Positions 27,924-35,754 of a DNA stretch of 40,113 bases are shown in pieces. Positions within the stretch are counted from its first letter, which is position 1; each line of letters opens with the position of its first letter. Both the position numbers and the translations under genes were made by a program. A model generated the notes under the pieces. It worked only from the letters and a program-made list of their open reading frames with translations, ran no database searches and was not told the DNA's origin. Where the stretch lies: positions 1-40,113 of the forward strand of contig JAGXSD010000057.1 in the NCBI GenBank assembly GCA_018333955.1, read 5' to 3'. Source of the DNA: Erysipelotrichia bacterium (lineage in GTDB: Bacteria > Bacillota_I > Bacilli_A > Erysipelotrichales > Erysipelotrichaceae).

Positions 27924-27961
27924 ACATAATCTCCTTACATGTATTCTATCATACCTTTAAC

Positions 27962-27999
27962 AATCAAATAAAGCGAGCCAATGACTCGCTTGTTTGATT
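27962..27999 (-). terminator. terminator after the 160-residue membrane protein gene
   Basis: AAGCGAG and CTCGCTT arms with flanking AATCAAA/TTTGATT pairing form a long hairpin; on the minus strand TTTATTTG follows the inner stem. Confidence 0.7.
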
Positions 28000-28481
28000 C
28001 ATACTGTTAAGGCTTCTTCAACTTCTTCAGGAAGTTTTTTAAGTTTATTAACCGCTAAGACCCCATTAATGAGGTAGTAGAGAACCCATGCATGGAATAA
28101 GATATCTAAAATCATGGATCCATCAAATATGAATACGGAGGTGTATAAGAATACCATCACGATGGTATCAAAGATATACAGCGCTAACATGGCGGTTAAC
28201 CATCCAGGTTTATTCTTTGATAAGAAGTATCCTAAGAAATAAAGAAGTAGTACTAATGCGGATAAAGCGATTCCTGCGATAAATAGGCTTGGATCCCCTA
28301 GTTCAATGGAGAAGAAATATCCAAAATCAAAGATGGTGAAGGGTAAAAACGCTGAGAAAGGAAGCATAAAATTTAATTCAAACCAATACGAAGCAATGTT
28401 GACAATCGTTAAGATTGTCATAAGTAGTAGGTTACCGCGAGAAATCGCAATGCGGCGTAGAAGGGTCTCTTTGTGTGTCAT
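27999..28481 (-). CDS. membrane protein of unknown function
   Basis: 160 residues with about five hydrophobic segments (near 15-34, 38-54, 64-87, 95-118 and 120-140) and a short acidic tail ending EEVEEALTV. No family recognised. It stands alone between terminators; TGAGGAC precedes the ATG. Confidence 0.75.
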   Translation of the reverse strand: MTHKETLLRRIAISRGNLLLMTILTIVNIASYWFELNFMLPFSAFLPFTIFDFGYFFSIELGDPSLFIAGIALSALVLLLYFLGYFLSKNKPGWLTAMLALYIFDTIVMVFLYTSVFIFDGSMILDILFHAWVLYYLINGVLAVNKLKKLPEEVEEALTV

Positions 28482-28567
28482 AATGTCCTCAACTTGAATG
28501 GTTTTGTTTCTGGTTACATCTTACCATATTAAGTTGATGATTCATTCACAAAGTTGACTTTAATCCA

Positions 28568-28596
28568 CTAAAAAACCTTGCTTGATGCAAGGTTTA
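28568..28596 (-). terminator. terminator of the DUF937 gene
   Basis: On the minus strand AAACCTTGC-ATCAA-GCAAGGTTT is followed by TTTAGTGG, shortly after the stop codon. Confidence 0.8.
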
Positions 28597-28605
28597 AATG
28601 AACAC

Positions 28606-29184
28606 TTATTTCTTAAAGAAATTTCCTAAAGTTTTACCTAAGTCATCCATGATGTCGCCATCACCATCCGCATCTAAAAACTTAGACGCCATTCCCATGA
28701 GATCTTTAGATTGAGCTCCACCTAAGAGTGATGCGAGCCCACCCATAAGATTATCATCAGATTTCACTTCCTTAGCTTTTTGTTTGCCAAGTTGAGCCAA
28801 AACTAGAGGAGCAAGTTGGGCAAGTAAAGTGTTGACTTGAGTGGTGTTTAATCCACTACTTGCCCCTAACTTGCTTTCTACCTTCTCTGTTTTATTTCCT
28901 AAAATATGCCCTAAGATTTTTTCTCCATCCTTAGTATCCACTCCTTTTAGAAAGGAGTGTATATCTGAAATATTATCATCTTTATGTTGGTCTAAGGCTT
29001 TACTGAGTGATAGCGCACCTTGTGGAGTTGAAGCATTTTGTGATAAAGCGGTTAGTAAAGTGGGTAAGCCTTCTTGAGTAAGTTTTTTCACTTGCTCAGG
29101 TTTCGCATGAATGCTTTTTCCTAACTGATTGAGTATGTCTTTTTGATCAACTTGTTCGAGTATGAGTTTTAAGATATCCATCAT
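28606..29184 (-). CDS. DUF937 domain protein
   Basis: 192 residues, helical and soluble, with the DUF937 pattern of repeats: LPTLLTALSQNASTPQGALSL, then LAPLVLAQLGKQKAK. A C-terminal FLDADGDGDIMDDLGKTLGN resembles a calcium-binding D-x-D-x-D loop common in this family. Function unknown. GGAG precedes two adjacent ATG codons. It follows the DUF4332 gene by 15 nt and is co-transcribed with it. Confidence 0.88.
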   Translation of the reverse strand: MMDILKLILEQVDQKDILNQLGKSIHAKPEQVKKLTQEGLPTLLTALSQNASTPQGALSLSKALDQHKDDNISDIHSFLKGVDTKDGEKILGHILGNKTEKVESKLGASSGLNTTQVNTLLAQLAPLVLAQLGKQKAKEVKSDDNLMGGLASLLGGAQSKDLMGMASKFLDADGDGDIMDDLGKTLGNFFKK

Positions 29185-29199
29185 CGTCTCCGATCTAGG

Positions 29200-29604
29200 T
29201 TAGTATTCTATGCCTCGTGGTAGTGTTTTTGCTTGTGCAATCCATTTTTCAACCATCTTAAGCGATGGAAGTAATCGAACTAATTGCTTCTGAGCATTCA
29301 CTTCTTCCATCTTCTTAAGAAGATTATCTGCTCTTCGTCCTGCTAGTTCAGCAACCGTATCAACTCCTGCTTCTTCAAGTAAATCAGCATATTCTGAACC
29401 AACCCCTTTAATGCGATACAAGTCAATCATGTTGGTCCATTCTAGAATCAGTTTTTCACTAATTCCAGATTTTTCTGCGAGTTCTTGTCGGCCTTTTTTG
29501 GTGGCGGCTAATTCAAAGAATTTCTCTGTAGTCTTGATTCCTAATGCATTTAACTTCTCTTCGTATGCTGGTCCAATTCCTTCAACAAAACTTAGCTTTG
29601 GCAT
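29200..29604 (-). CDS. DUF4332 (helix-hairpin-helix) protein
   Basis: 134 residues with two helix-hairpin-helix-like units: FVEGIGPAYEEKLNALGIKT and RIKGVGSEYADLLEEAGVDT. Such folds often bind nucleic acid without sequence preference; the cellular role of DUF4332 proteins is not known. GGAGG lies upstream of the ATG. Forms a two-gene unit with the DUF937 gene. Confidence 0.88.
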   Translation of the reverse strand: MPKLSFVEGIGPAYEEKLNALGIKTTEKFFELAATKKGRQELAEKSGISEKLILEWTNMIDLYRIKGVGSEYADLLEEAGVDTVAELAGRRADNLLKKMEEVNAQKQLVRLLPSLKMVEKWIAQAKTLPRGIEY

Positions 29605-29723
29605 AGTATATTCGCCTCCTTTAATACCAATATACTCCTATTTTTATGGAATTGAACATGAAAATGTTTTCTATTTGTGAATATTGAAAGATATTTGAGG
29701 GTTAAACGATTAATTAGGGAGGT

Positions 29724-30134
29724 TTATTCTAAGAAGAAGGATTTTAAGAGCGTGAAGTTGGATTGAATCCAGACATTGTTTTGAAAGAATGGTAGTGAGG
29801 ATGTATCTATTGGATAAAGGAGTGAAGGGTTACAATCCAGATCAATAAACGAAAGAGACTGTAACGTTGAATGCAGTGGATGATCCTTTTCTAAGCACAG
29901 TGTTGGGGCAAGATAACATAAGGCTTGGTTAAGATCGTCTTGTGATCGTAGTGGATGTGGAGGGATTAAGCGAGTGAATGATGAAAGATGAATGTTAGGT
30001 TGAGGATAAAGACATCTTAAAACATCACGATGGCCACGCTCCACTAGGATTAAAGCATGGAGTTGTTTGAATTCTAGGGGTTCATTAAGACGTGGTTTTG
30101 AGACTAAAGCATAAATAGTTTCATAATGTGACAT
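29724..30134 (-). CDS. hypothetical protein in the SAM-riboswitch gene group
   Basis: 136 residues, soluble, rich in Leu, His and Pro, no family recognised. An AAGGAGG site 6 nt before the ATG supports it as a real gene, and it follows the 82-residue gene by 11 nt. Possibly part of the transcript that begins at the SAM-I-clan riboswitch, if transcription reads through the hairpin at 30424. Confidence 0.65.
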   Translation of the reverse strand: MSHYETIYALVSKPRLNEPLEFKQLHALILVERGHRDVLRCLYPQPNIHLSSFTRLIPPHPLRSQDDLNQALCYLAPTLCLEKDHPLHSTLQSLSFIDLDCNPSLLYPIDTSSLPFFQNNVWIQSNFTLLKSFFLE

Positions 30135-30145
30135 AGTGGTCCTCC

Positions 30146-30394
30146 TTAGTGTTTTGAGAAGCGTTGCAAAGGAAGGTAAAGAGGTTGAAATCCCTCAAAA
30201 AGGGTTCCATCATCATTAAAAATGATTTGATTGAGTAATCGTGATGGGTCTTTCTTCAAAATCTTTGCATACTTTATAAATTGATAGTCAAACTGATAAG
30301 AGTAATGAAGTTGTACTAAATCATTGAGAAACTCTAAAGCGTTAGCCAATGCAATAGCTTTGGTTTTTGAATCAAATTTCGAATAGGTTTTCAT
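30146..30394 (-). CDS. small hypothetical protein
   Basis: 82 residues, mostly helical by appearance (KAIALANALEFLNDLVQLHYS), no family recognised. ATG 30394 is chosen because GGAGG lies 9 nt upstream; an in-frame GTG five codons earlier overlaps that site. The gene begins about 30 nt after an intrinsic terminator and no separate promoter is evident, so it may depend on read-through from the riboswitch-controlled gene. Confidence 0.65.
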   Translation of the reverse strand: MKTYSKFDSKTKAIALANALEFLNDLVQLHYSYQFDYQFIKYAKILKKDPSRLLNQIIFNDDGTLFEGFQPLYLPLQRFSKH

Positions 30395-30423
30395 GCTGGG
30401 TACCTCCACTTTTAATGTAATGA

Positions 30424-30455
30424 AAAGATGTTGAAAACGACATTTTCAACATCTT
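30424..30455 (-). terminator. terminator after the riboswitch-controlled gene
   Basis: On the minus strand AAGATGTTGAAAA-TGTCG-TTTTCAACATCTT is followed by TTCATT, a long stable hairpin with a short T-run. Confidence 0.75.
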
Positions 30456-30496
30456 TCTACTTTTATTACACGAAACTCATCATAACGTCACTGAGT

Positions 30497-30892
30497 TTAA
30501 ATCGAATTAAAAGATTTTTGGGCACATTCATCAATGATTTTGCATTGTTCTGGAGTGAGTGGGGTCATTTTTGAGTATCCAAGATGAAACAAGAGATGAT
30601 GTTTCATAAGGTTTCTATATCCAATATACTGTTCATCATGAATGGTATATAAATCATTCTCTACAGTAATGAACCCTTCTTGAATCAATGTTTGAATAAG
30701 ATGATTGGCTTGCCACTCTAAATTGAGATTATAGAGAATTCCTTTATAGAATCCCCATCCATAATTTCTTGACATAATGTAGAATGTGGTTAAGACATGG
30801 CGATAATGATAAGGTGGTGTTCTTTTGAGTTGGTAATGTTGTGGAATACAGCGATGTTGGTTTTCTAAGTGATTAAAGTTTCCTTGTGTCAT
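30497..30892 (-). CDS. hypothetical protein under SAM-I-clan riboswitch
   Basis: 131 residues with many aromatic and His residues (PPYHYRHVLTTFYIMSRNYG) and a helical C-terminus with TPLTPEQCKIIDECAQ. No family recognised. AAAGGAG lies 5 nt before the ATG. It is the first full-length gene behind a SAM-type riboswitch and terminator, so it should be made when S-adenosylmethionine is low. Such control normally marks genes for methionine, cysteine or SAM metabolism or uptake, but nothing in the protein sequence shows this. Confidence 0.7.
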   Translation of the reverse strand: MTQGNFNHLENQHRCIPQHYQLKRTPPYHYRHVLTTFYIMSRNYGWGFYKGILYNLNLEWQANHLIQTLIQEGFITVENDLYTIHDEQYIGYRNLMKHHLLFHLGYSKMTPLTPEQCKIIDECAQKSFNSI

Positions 30893-30907
30893 AATTCTCC
30901 TTTTCTT

Positions 30908-30937
30908 TCACACTAGCGTCTTAAAGAATAGGAGCAT
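30908..30937 (-). CDS. 9-residue upstream ORF after the riboswitch terminator
   Basis: ATG with a very strong site (GAAAGGAGG, 6 nt upstream) opens the peptide MLLFFKTLV, which ends 15 nt before the start of the 131-residue gene. It may set up translational coupling or be a decoy site. Short frames this size arise by chance, but the strong site does not look accidental. Confidence 0.35.
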   Translation of the reverse strand: MLLFFKTLV

Positions 30938-30949
30938 ATATAACCTCCT

Positions 30950-30981
30950 TTCAAAAATAAAAACACCAAAATAGGTGTTTC
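30950..30981 (-). terminator. riboswitch terminator
   Basis: On the minus strand AAACACC-TATTTT-GGTGTTT is followed by TTATTTTTG. Its 5' arm ACACCTAT can instead pair with ATAGGT in the 3' strand of the aptamer P1 helix, the classic switch between termination and antitermination. Confidence 0.8.
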
Positions 30982-31085
30982 TAAGTTCGACCTATCCTTC
31001 AAGGATTAGCACCTTCCATGGTATGGGGTTGCTGTGGAGTCATAGAGCTTGTCTCTCGTCCACTCGTGATAGTGATATACTCTAA
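30982..31085 (-). promoter_or_regulatory. SAM-I-clan riboswitch, short or missing P4
   Basis: On the minus strand the aptamer starts with CTATCACGAG (P1 5' strand), then P2 GTGGA...TCCAC enclosing the kink-turn-like CTCTATGA. It continues with CAGCAACC, a P3 closed by GGTGCTAATCC, and the P1 3' strand GATAG in GAAGGATAGG. GCAACC and GGTGCTAAT are the conserved SAM-I core. Between the core and P1 only a few bases remain, so the P4 hairpin is missing or tiny, as in SAM-I/IV-variant RNAs. It controls the minus-strand genes of unknown function starting at 30892. Confidence 0.8.
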
Positions 31086-31282
31086 ATTAACATACTTCAG
31101 AAAAATATACTATTAAACTCTTATTTATTACCAAATTAACTCTTTGATTTTTTCAATATTAATCATTTTCTTTACTATTCTAATATTTATGTGAAATTAT
31201 TCGGTCACTACTTATAATCAAGATAGAGTTATAAACCGCAACTGATTCCATTCTTTTTCTTGTCAAATTTTTCGATTGAATA
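31086..31282. other. AT-rich intergenic region at the edge of the accessory island
   Basis: About 200 nt, very AT-rich, between the riboswitch (minus strand) and the plus-strand helicase operon. It must hold promoters for both sides, but I see no pair of boxes that stands out. Base composition shifts here from about 40 percent GC to visibly lower. Confidence 0.5.
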
Positions 31283-33187
31283 ATGCTCCAATTTAAAATA
31301 AAATTTATACAAATGAACAATTCAAATAAAGACTTTCAAAAATTAATGGAAGAGCTCAAAGTGGCGATACTTTATAGTCTCGTGAAAAGTCATCCAAGAA
31401 GATTAGGATCAGATTATGTCAGAATTCTAATAATGCGAGGTTTCATTAATGTTGAGAAGAAAAATATCAACAAAATACTTTATGATAACAAACATATTTT
31501 TAATCCGAATCTAAATGAAAAAAAAGTGCCTGCTTGGACAATCATTGATGAAAACGAAAATAATAAAAATGCAAATCCTTCTAAGCACAATAAAATAGAT
31601 GAGGTCTTAAAGAAGGCTATATCTCTCAGCAAAATCAATGAAGTAATCGCCAACAAATGGATTAACAATGATTATAAAGGTACAGCAAATGTATATTTCA
31701 AAAAAACATCTAGAAGTTTGATTCTATACTTAGTACTCCAATCTTTACAGAAAGTAAAAGTAACATATATTTACTTTGAAAGAAAAGAAACGAGTATTGC
31801 TTTTGAGAAGTTATTCACACAGTTTGTTAAAGATAATGAACTTGATGTTGCTTTATTGAAGTTTCATGAAGTAAAAAAACTTAGTTCAAAGTTTGTTTGT
31901 ATACTCAATAACCTAAATGAAATTAGTAAAATCAAAGATAAAGAATTTTCCGGACTTATTTCCTTCACTTCTTCAAGAAACAATTATGATTTGTCGAAAT
32001 TCAAATCCTATTTGCACATTAAACAATTGAGTTTCACACTTGATACTTCTGATACAGATGATGATTTGATCTTTGAGTACCAATTTATTGATTATTTGAA
32101 AGATGAAAACAAATACTCGTTTAATTGTCTTTTCTTCGATTACTCGAAAATTGAAAGAAAAGACTACTCGGTAACCTGTATTAACTTAATTGAAATGGGT
32201 TGTATAAAAAGTAATACGGATTGGTTCGACTTTTGGCTAGAAATTGAAAATGAAGAAAAGAGAAATTTAAAGACAAACCGAGCTTTGACTTACTATAAAA
32301 ATCAGTATACTAAGATAATTAATAACCAGATAAAGTTTGATTTTCTAATTAATTACTTATCAAAGAATAAAATAGCCGATCAAATCCTTATATATAATGA
32401 AAGTGCAGTTCAAGTCTTACTATTAATTGATGAGTTAGTTTCTTTAGGTCTGAACTATGAACTCTTTTCTAAAAAGGAGGATTTACAAGCTTATCATCTA
32501 AATGGTAATATAAATTCCCTTATTACAATCATTGATGAATCTGTAATTGAATCTAAAATAACTATTCAACCAACAGAGAATATCTTTGTATTTGGTATGT
32601 TAGGTAGTTCTAAAAAACTAATGACGTTGATTTCATTTTTAGACAATAATCCTAATCAAAAGCAAGCAAATATTAATCTACTCCTCACGAATAACACTTT
32701 TGATGATTTTAGAATTTATCCTCAATCATACAATTCATTAAGAGACCTGTTACTATCAAATTATGAAAAGCAAGATAATAGTTCAACGACTGAGAAAGAA
32801 ATAAATGAAAATGACTATTCCACTAGATATTCTAATGAACTAATGATAATTGGTTCTATATCAAACCTTAGTGATAAACATTATCAATTGCTTAGGAAAT
32901 CTTTACATTCAAATATCAAGAATATTGTTTTCTTAAATGTTGATAAATTAGAATTTGCTGAAATTATTAATGAGATATTTAACTTGAACTCAAAGTATAT
33001 TTACTTCCAACATGATTTTTCTGATACAGAAATCAATCATCTTGGCTCAAAACTTTTCTATGAACAAAATCAACGTTATATTCGACTTGAAAAGTCAAGA
33101 TCATTTTCGATTGCACATATTCTCTCGTTTATTGTCGAAATAAGCAATCAATTTAAGGAAACTCATGAAGTTAATAATAAGTCGTAA
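31283..33187 (+). CDS. degenerate SF2-helicase-like protein, first gene of putative defence operon
   Basis: 634 residues, no recognised family. Residues about 10-75 look like a winged-helix region (LVKSHPRRLGSDYVRILIMRG). At about 124-155 the stretch IANKWINNDYKGTANVYFKK fits the pattern found at motif I of DEAD/DEAH helicases (W-x-x-x-x-K-G-x-x), but the Walker A Gly-Lys-Thr is replaced by FKKTS. A DExH box is not visible either. A second Rossmann-like half (about 360-480, with QILIYNESAVQVLLLIDELV) resembles a helicase C-terminal domain. It may be an inactive scaffold or DNA-binding partner (inference). An alternative start is ATG 31313; neither start has a good site. It overlaps the next gene by 23 nt. 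Confidence 0.75.
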   Translation: MLQFKIKFIQMNNSNKDFQKLMEELKVAILYSLVKSHPRRLGSDYVRILIMRGFINVEKKNINKILYDNKHIFNPNLNEKKVPAWTIIDENENNKNANPSKHNKIDEVLKKAISLSKINEVIANKWINNDYKGTANVYFKKTSRSLILYLVLQSLQKVKVTYIYFERKETSIAFEKLFTQFVKDNELDVALLKFHEVKKLSSKFVCILNNLNEISKIKDKEFSGLISFTSSRNNYDLSKFKSYLHIKQLSFTLDTSDTDDDLIFEYQFIDYLKDENKYSFNCLFFDYSKIERKDYSVTCINLIEMGCIKSNTDWFDFWLEIENEEKRNLKTNRALTYYKNQYTKIINNQIKFDFLINYLSKNKIADQILIYNESAVQVLLLIDELVSLGLNYELFSKKEDLQAYHLNGNINSLITIIDESVIESKITIQPTENIFVFGMLGSSKKLMTLISFLDNNPNQKQANINLLLTNNTFDDFRIYPQSYNSLRDLLLSNYEKQDNSSTTEKEINENDYSTRYSNELMIIGSISNLSDKHYQLLRKSLHSNIKNIVFLNVDKLEFAEIINEIFNLNSKYIYFQHDFSDTEINHLGSKLFYEQNQRYIRLEKSRSFSIAHILSFIVEISNQFKETHEVNNKS

Positions 33188-35438
33188 TTTCGAAAAAAAG
33201 TTAAAGAAGTTCAATCAATCCCAAGATAATTGGTATGATTTTTTTAATGAACTTTCAAAACTTACATTTCATGATATTTATAATCAAAAGAAATATGGTG
33301 TAAAAAAATACAAAGGCAATAGTGACATTCCAATCTATGGAATAGATTTCAATATCAGGAGTGCAGAAAGAATCATCGCTACTGTTCTTGGTCAATATAC
33401 AAAAGAAAAACAAGAACAGTTTAAAGTTAAAACTGGCTTAGAAACAGTTGATGTCTTAATTTTGCATGATATATCTGAACACGATTCTCAAAATGATTCG
33501 GTTTTAAACATAAGTAAAAATGATTTGAATATAGACGATCTACTGCCCTTTATCAGTAATTCTGTCCAACTTAATGATTTATATTCTTATTTGACAGGAA
33601 GAAAAATATCAAAAATACTTAGCGAAGACAAGAATGAAATTGTTCGAACCTTTGTCACTAGCAACACAGCACCAACAATACTTCAAGGCATTGCTGGAAG
33701 TGGTAAAACTGAAGTATTAAAAGGGATTTTATCAGAATGGAATATTCATTATCCAGATAGTAAAATTTTATTTCTAACTTCCTCAATGAGGTTAATTGAA
33801 GAAATAATTAGAGAAATGAATCTTAATAATCCAAATATTGATATAACCACTCTTGCTTCATTGATAAACAATCTGAATAATCAAACGCGAACTCCTCTAT
33901 CTTTACCTCAATTTAAAGCATTTTTAAGTAATGGTTCAATTAATGATTACAATATTTCAAATAGTATTATCAATATTTCAAATAAACACGGAATCAAAAA
34001 AGTGTTTGCTGAAATCACTGCAGTTATTTTTGGGAAAGCAAATCCTTCGATAAATGATGTTTTATCTAGAAACGAATATTCAAATAGCATTAATCAATCA
34101 AGTATTGATCTTAATGAAAAAGAAAAAGAAGTGATCTTCAACATTGCATATTTATTTATCAAATATTACGAAAAATCATATATGGAGCTTAGTTATGAAT
34201 GTAATAAACTTCTTAAAAAAGGAACTAGTACATATGATTTAGTTCTAGTTGATGAAGTACAAGATTATACAGAAATACAGTTCATGTTTATTTATAGTTT
34301 AGTTAAGAATAAACAGAATATTTTCATCTCAGGTGACATAAATCAAACAATTAATCCTACATTGTTTAAATTCGGAAATATAACAAAATTATTACATCAT
34401 AAAGGGAAAAACTGGATACCGGCAGGACCATTAATTAGCAACTATCGAAATTCATCTGAAGTAACTCAACTTATTAATATCTTGAATGAACTAAGAAATG
34501 AGAAACTTCCGACAAGAAAACAAATTCACAGTCAAAACGAGCATAACATGAGCCATGAAAATGGAAGGATTTACTTATATTATGGTGATGTAAATGAAGA
34601 TAATCCACTTTTCAGCAATTCTAAACTTAATATCATAAAGTCTGAACTTTCAAATTTCAATCCCAATATTTCTTTAACAGTGCATGATATAAAAGGTCTA
34701 GAATTTGAATACGTCGCAACGATAGATATAATATCTGATTACTGCGATCTGCTAGATGAGATTTTTGAGGAATCATATAAAAAGAATGAATCAATGCATT
34801 ATTTCTTCAATTTGTTTTATGTTGCAATAAGTCGTGTAATGAAAAACTTAGTTATTATTGAATCTAAACCAAGTAAACTACTCGATTATATTAGGTCTAA
34901 ACTTAACCAAGCTTTTATTCTTACAGAAGTAACATCATTAGAAAAGATTGATATTGAAGGGGAAGAATCACTTGATAATCTATTCTATAACGGTATAGAA
35001 TCAATCAAGACGCAACACTTCCAAGTGGCTAGGAGAAACTTTAGTCTTATTAAAAACAGGTTTGAAAAATATCCTCACGTTGAAGATTTATTAGTTTTCA
35101 TTAATATGTGTGAGGAAAACCAACCTTACGTGAATATTGCTGATTACTGCTTTACTTGTGGTTTATACAATCTTGCATCAATTTATTATAAACAAGCAAA
35201 TAAAAAGATTGAGCAATGTATCATGGTCTTCCTTCAAGATCAAAATCATGAACTTGAAATACTACTCGAAACATATCAATTAGATTTCATTGATTTATCA
35301 TATTGTGGATCATTGCCTGCTTGGATAAGCGATCTAGTTGAACTAGCTTTAGAAGAACAATTAGATTTAGTACAACTAAATTTTGAAGACATTGACTTAA
35401 AAATACTGTCATTGAAGGAGGTAAACAATGGAAGGTAA
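33165..35438 (+). CDS. SF1 (UvrD-like) helicase with N-terminal RelE-like domain
   Basis: 757 residues. Residues 1-105 resemble a RelE/ParE-type toxin fold (ISRNFEKKLKKF, then IYGIDFNIRSAERIIATV and VDVLILHDISEHD). The helicase core has Walker A GIAGSGKT (about 175-182), Walker B LVDEVQD (about 361-367), a GDINQTINP motif III-like stretch, SNYRNS (about 424), VHDIKGLEFE (motif V region, about 505) and FYVAISR (motif VI, about 551). From about 600 on, TPR-like helices follow; no nuclease domain is seen. AAGGA precedes the ATG. Middle gene of a coupled three-gene operon. Anti-phage defence is a reasonable but unproven role. Confidence 0.85.
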   Translation: MKLIISRNFEKKLKKFNQSQDNWYDFFNELSKLTFHDIYNQKKYGVKKYKGNSDIPIYGIDFNIRSAERIIATVLGQYTKEKQEQFKVKTGLETVDVLILHDISEHDSQNDSVLNISKNDLNIDDLLPFISNSVQLNDLYSYLTGRKISKILSEDKNEIVRTFVTSNTAPTILQGIAGSGKTEVLKGILSEWNIHYPDSKILFLTSSMRLIEEIIREMNLNNPNIDITTLASLINNLNNQTRTPLSLPQFKAFLSNGSINDYNISNSIINISNKHGIKKVFAEITAVIFGKANPSINDVLSRNEYSNSINQSSIDLNEKEKEVIFNIAYLFIKYYEKSYMELSYECNKLLKKGTSTYDLVLVDEVQDYTEIQFMFIYSLVKNKQNIFISGDINQTINPTLFKFGNITKLLHHKGKNWIPAGPLISNYRNSSEVTQLINILNELRNEKLPTRKQIHSQNEHNMSHENGRIYLYYGDVNEDNPLFSNSKLNIIKSELSNFNPNISLTVHDIKGLEFEYVATIDIISDYCDLLDEIFEESYKKNESMHYFFNLFYVAISRVMKNLVIIESKPSKLLDYIRSKLNQAFILTEVTSLEKIDIEGEESLDNLFYNGIESIKTQHFQVARRNFSLIKNRFEKYPHVEDLLVFINMCEENQPYVNIADYCFTCGLYNLASIYYKQANKKIEQCIMVFLQDQNHELEILLETYQLDFIDLSYCGSLPAWISDLVELALEEQLDLVQLNFEDIDLKILSLKEVNNGR

Positions 35439-35742
35439 AAGTAAAGTTATTGAGAAATTAATACAAAGTCAAAATGCAACAATTGAAGATTTAAGTAAAC
35501 TCGCAAATTCTTTTGAGAAACTTAACACAACAATCAACAGTCTCAAGGATTCTATTATTAGTGAAGATATATTGAGTTCAATAGTTGAAAAGTTATCCAA
35601 GCTTGAAGAAATCAGTATGAAAATTAACGAAATTGAAGAAAGGATGAGGATTCTTGATACCATCAGAGAAAGCATCGATAGAGTTGAAGATATAAGTGAG
35701 AAATTGACACAACCCATCGAATCTGCAAATTCAAAGGAATAA
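35428..35742 (+). CDS. small coiled-coil protein of the helicase operon
   Basis: 104 residues, almost entirely heptad-like and charged (IEKLIQSQNATIEDLSKLA; KLEEISMKINEIEERMRIL). No family recognised. AAGGAGG lies 6 nt before the ATG, and the gene overlaps the helicase gene by 11 nt, so it is a real third member of the operon. Its length and coiled-coil form suggest an oligomerisation or adaptor subunit, or an antitoxin for the RelE-like domain (inference). Confidence 0.75.
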   Translation: MEGKSKVIEKLIQSQNATIEDLSKLANSFEKLNTTINSLKDSIISEDILSSIVEKLSKLEEISMKINEIEERMRILDTIRESIDRVEDISEKLTQPIESANSKE

Positions 35743-35754
35743 GTTGATGAGTTT

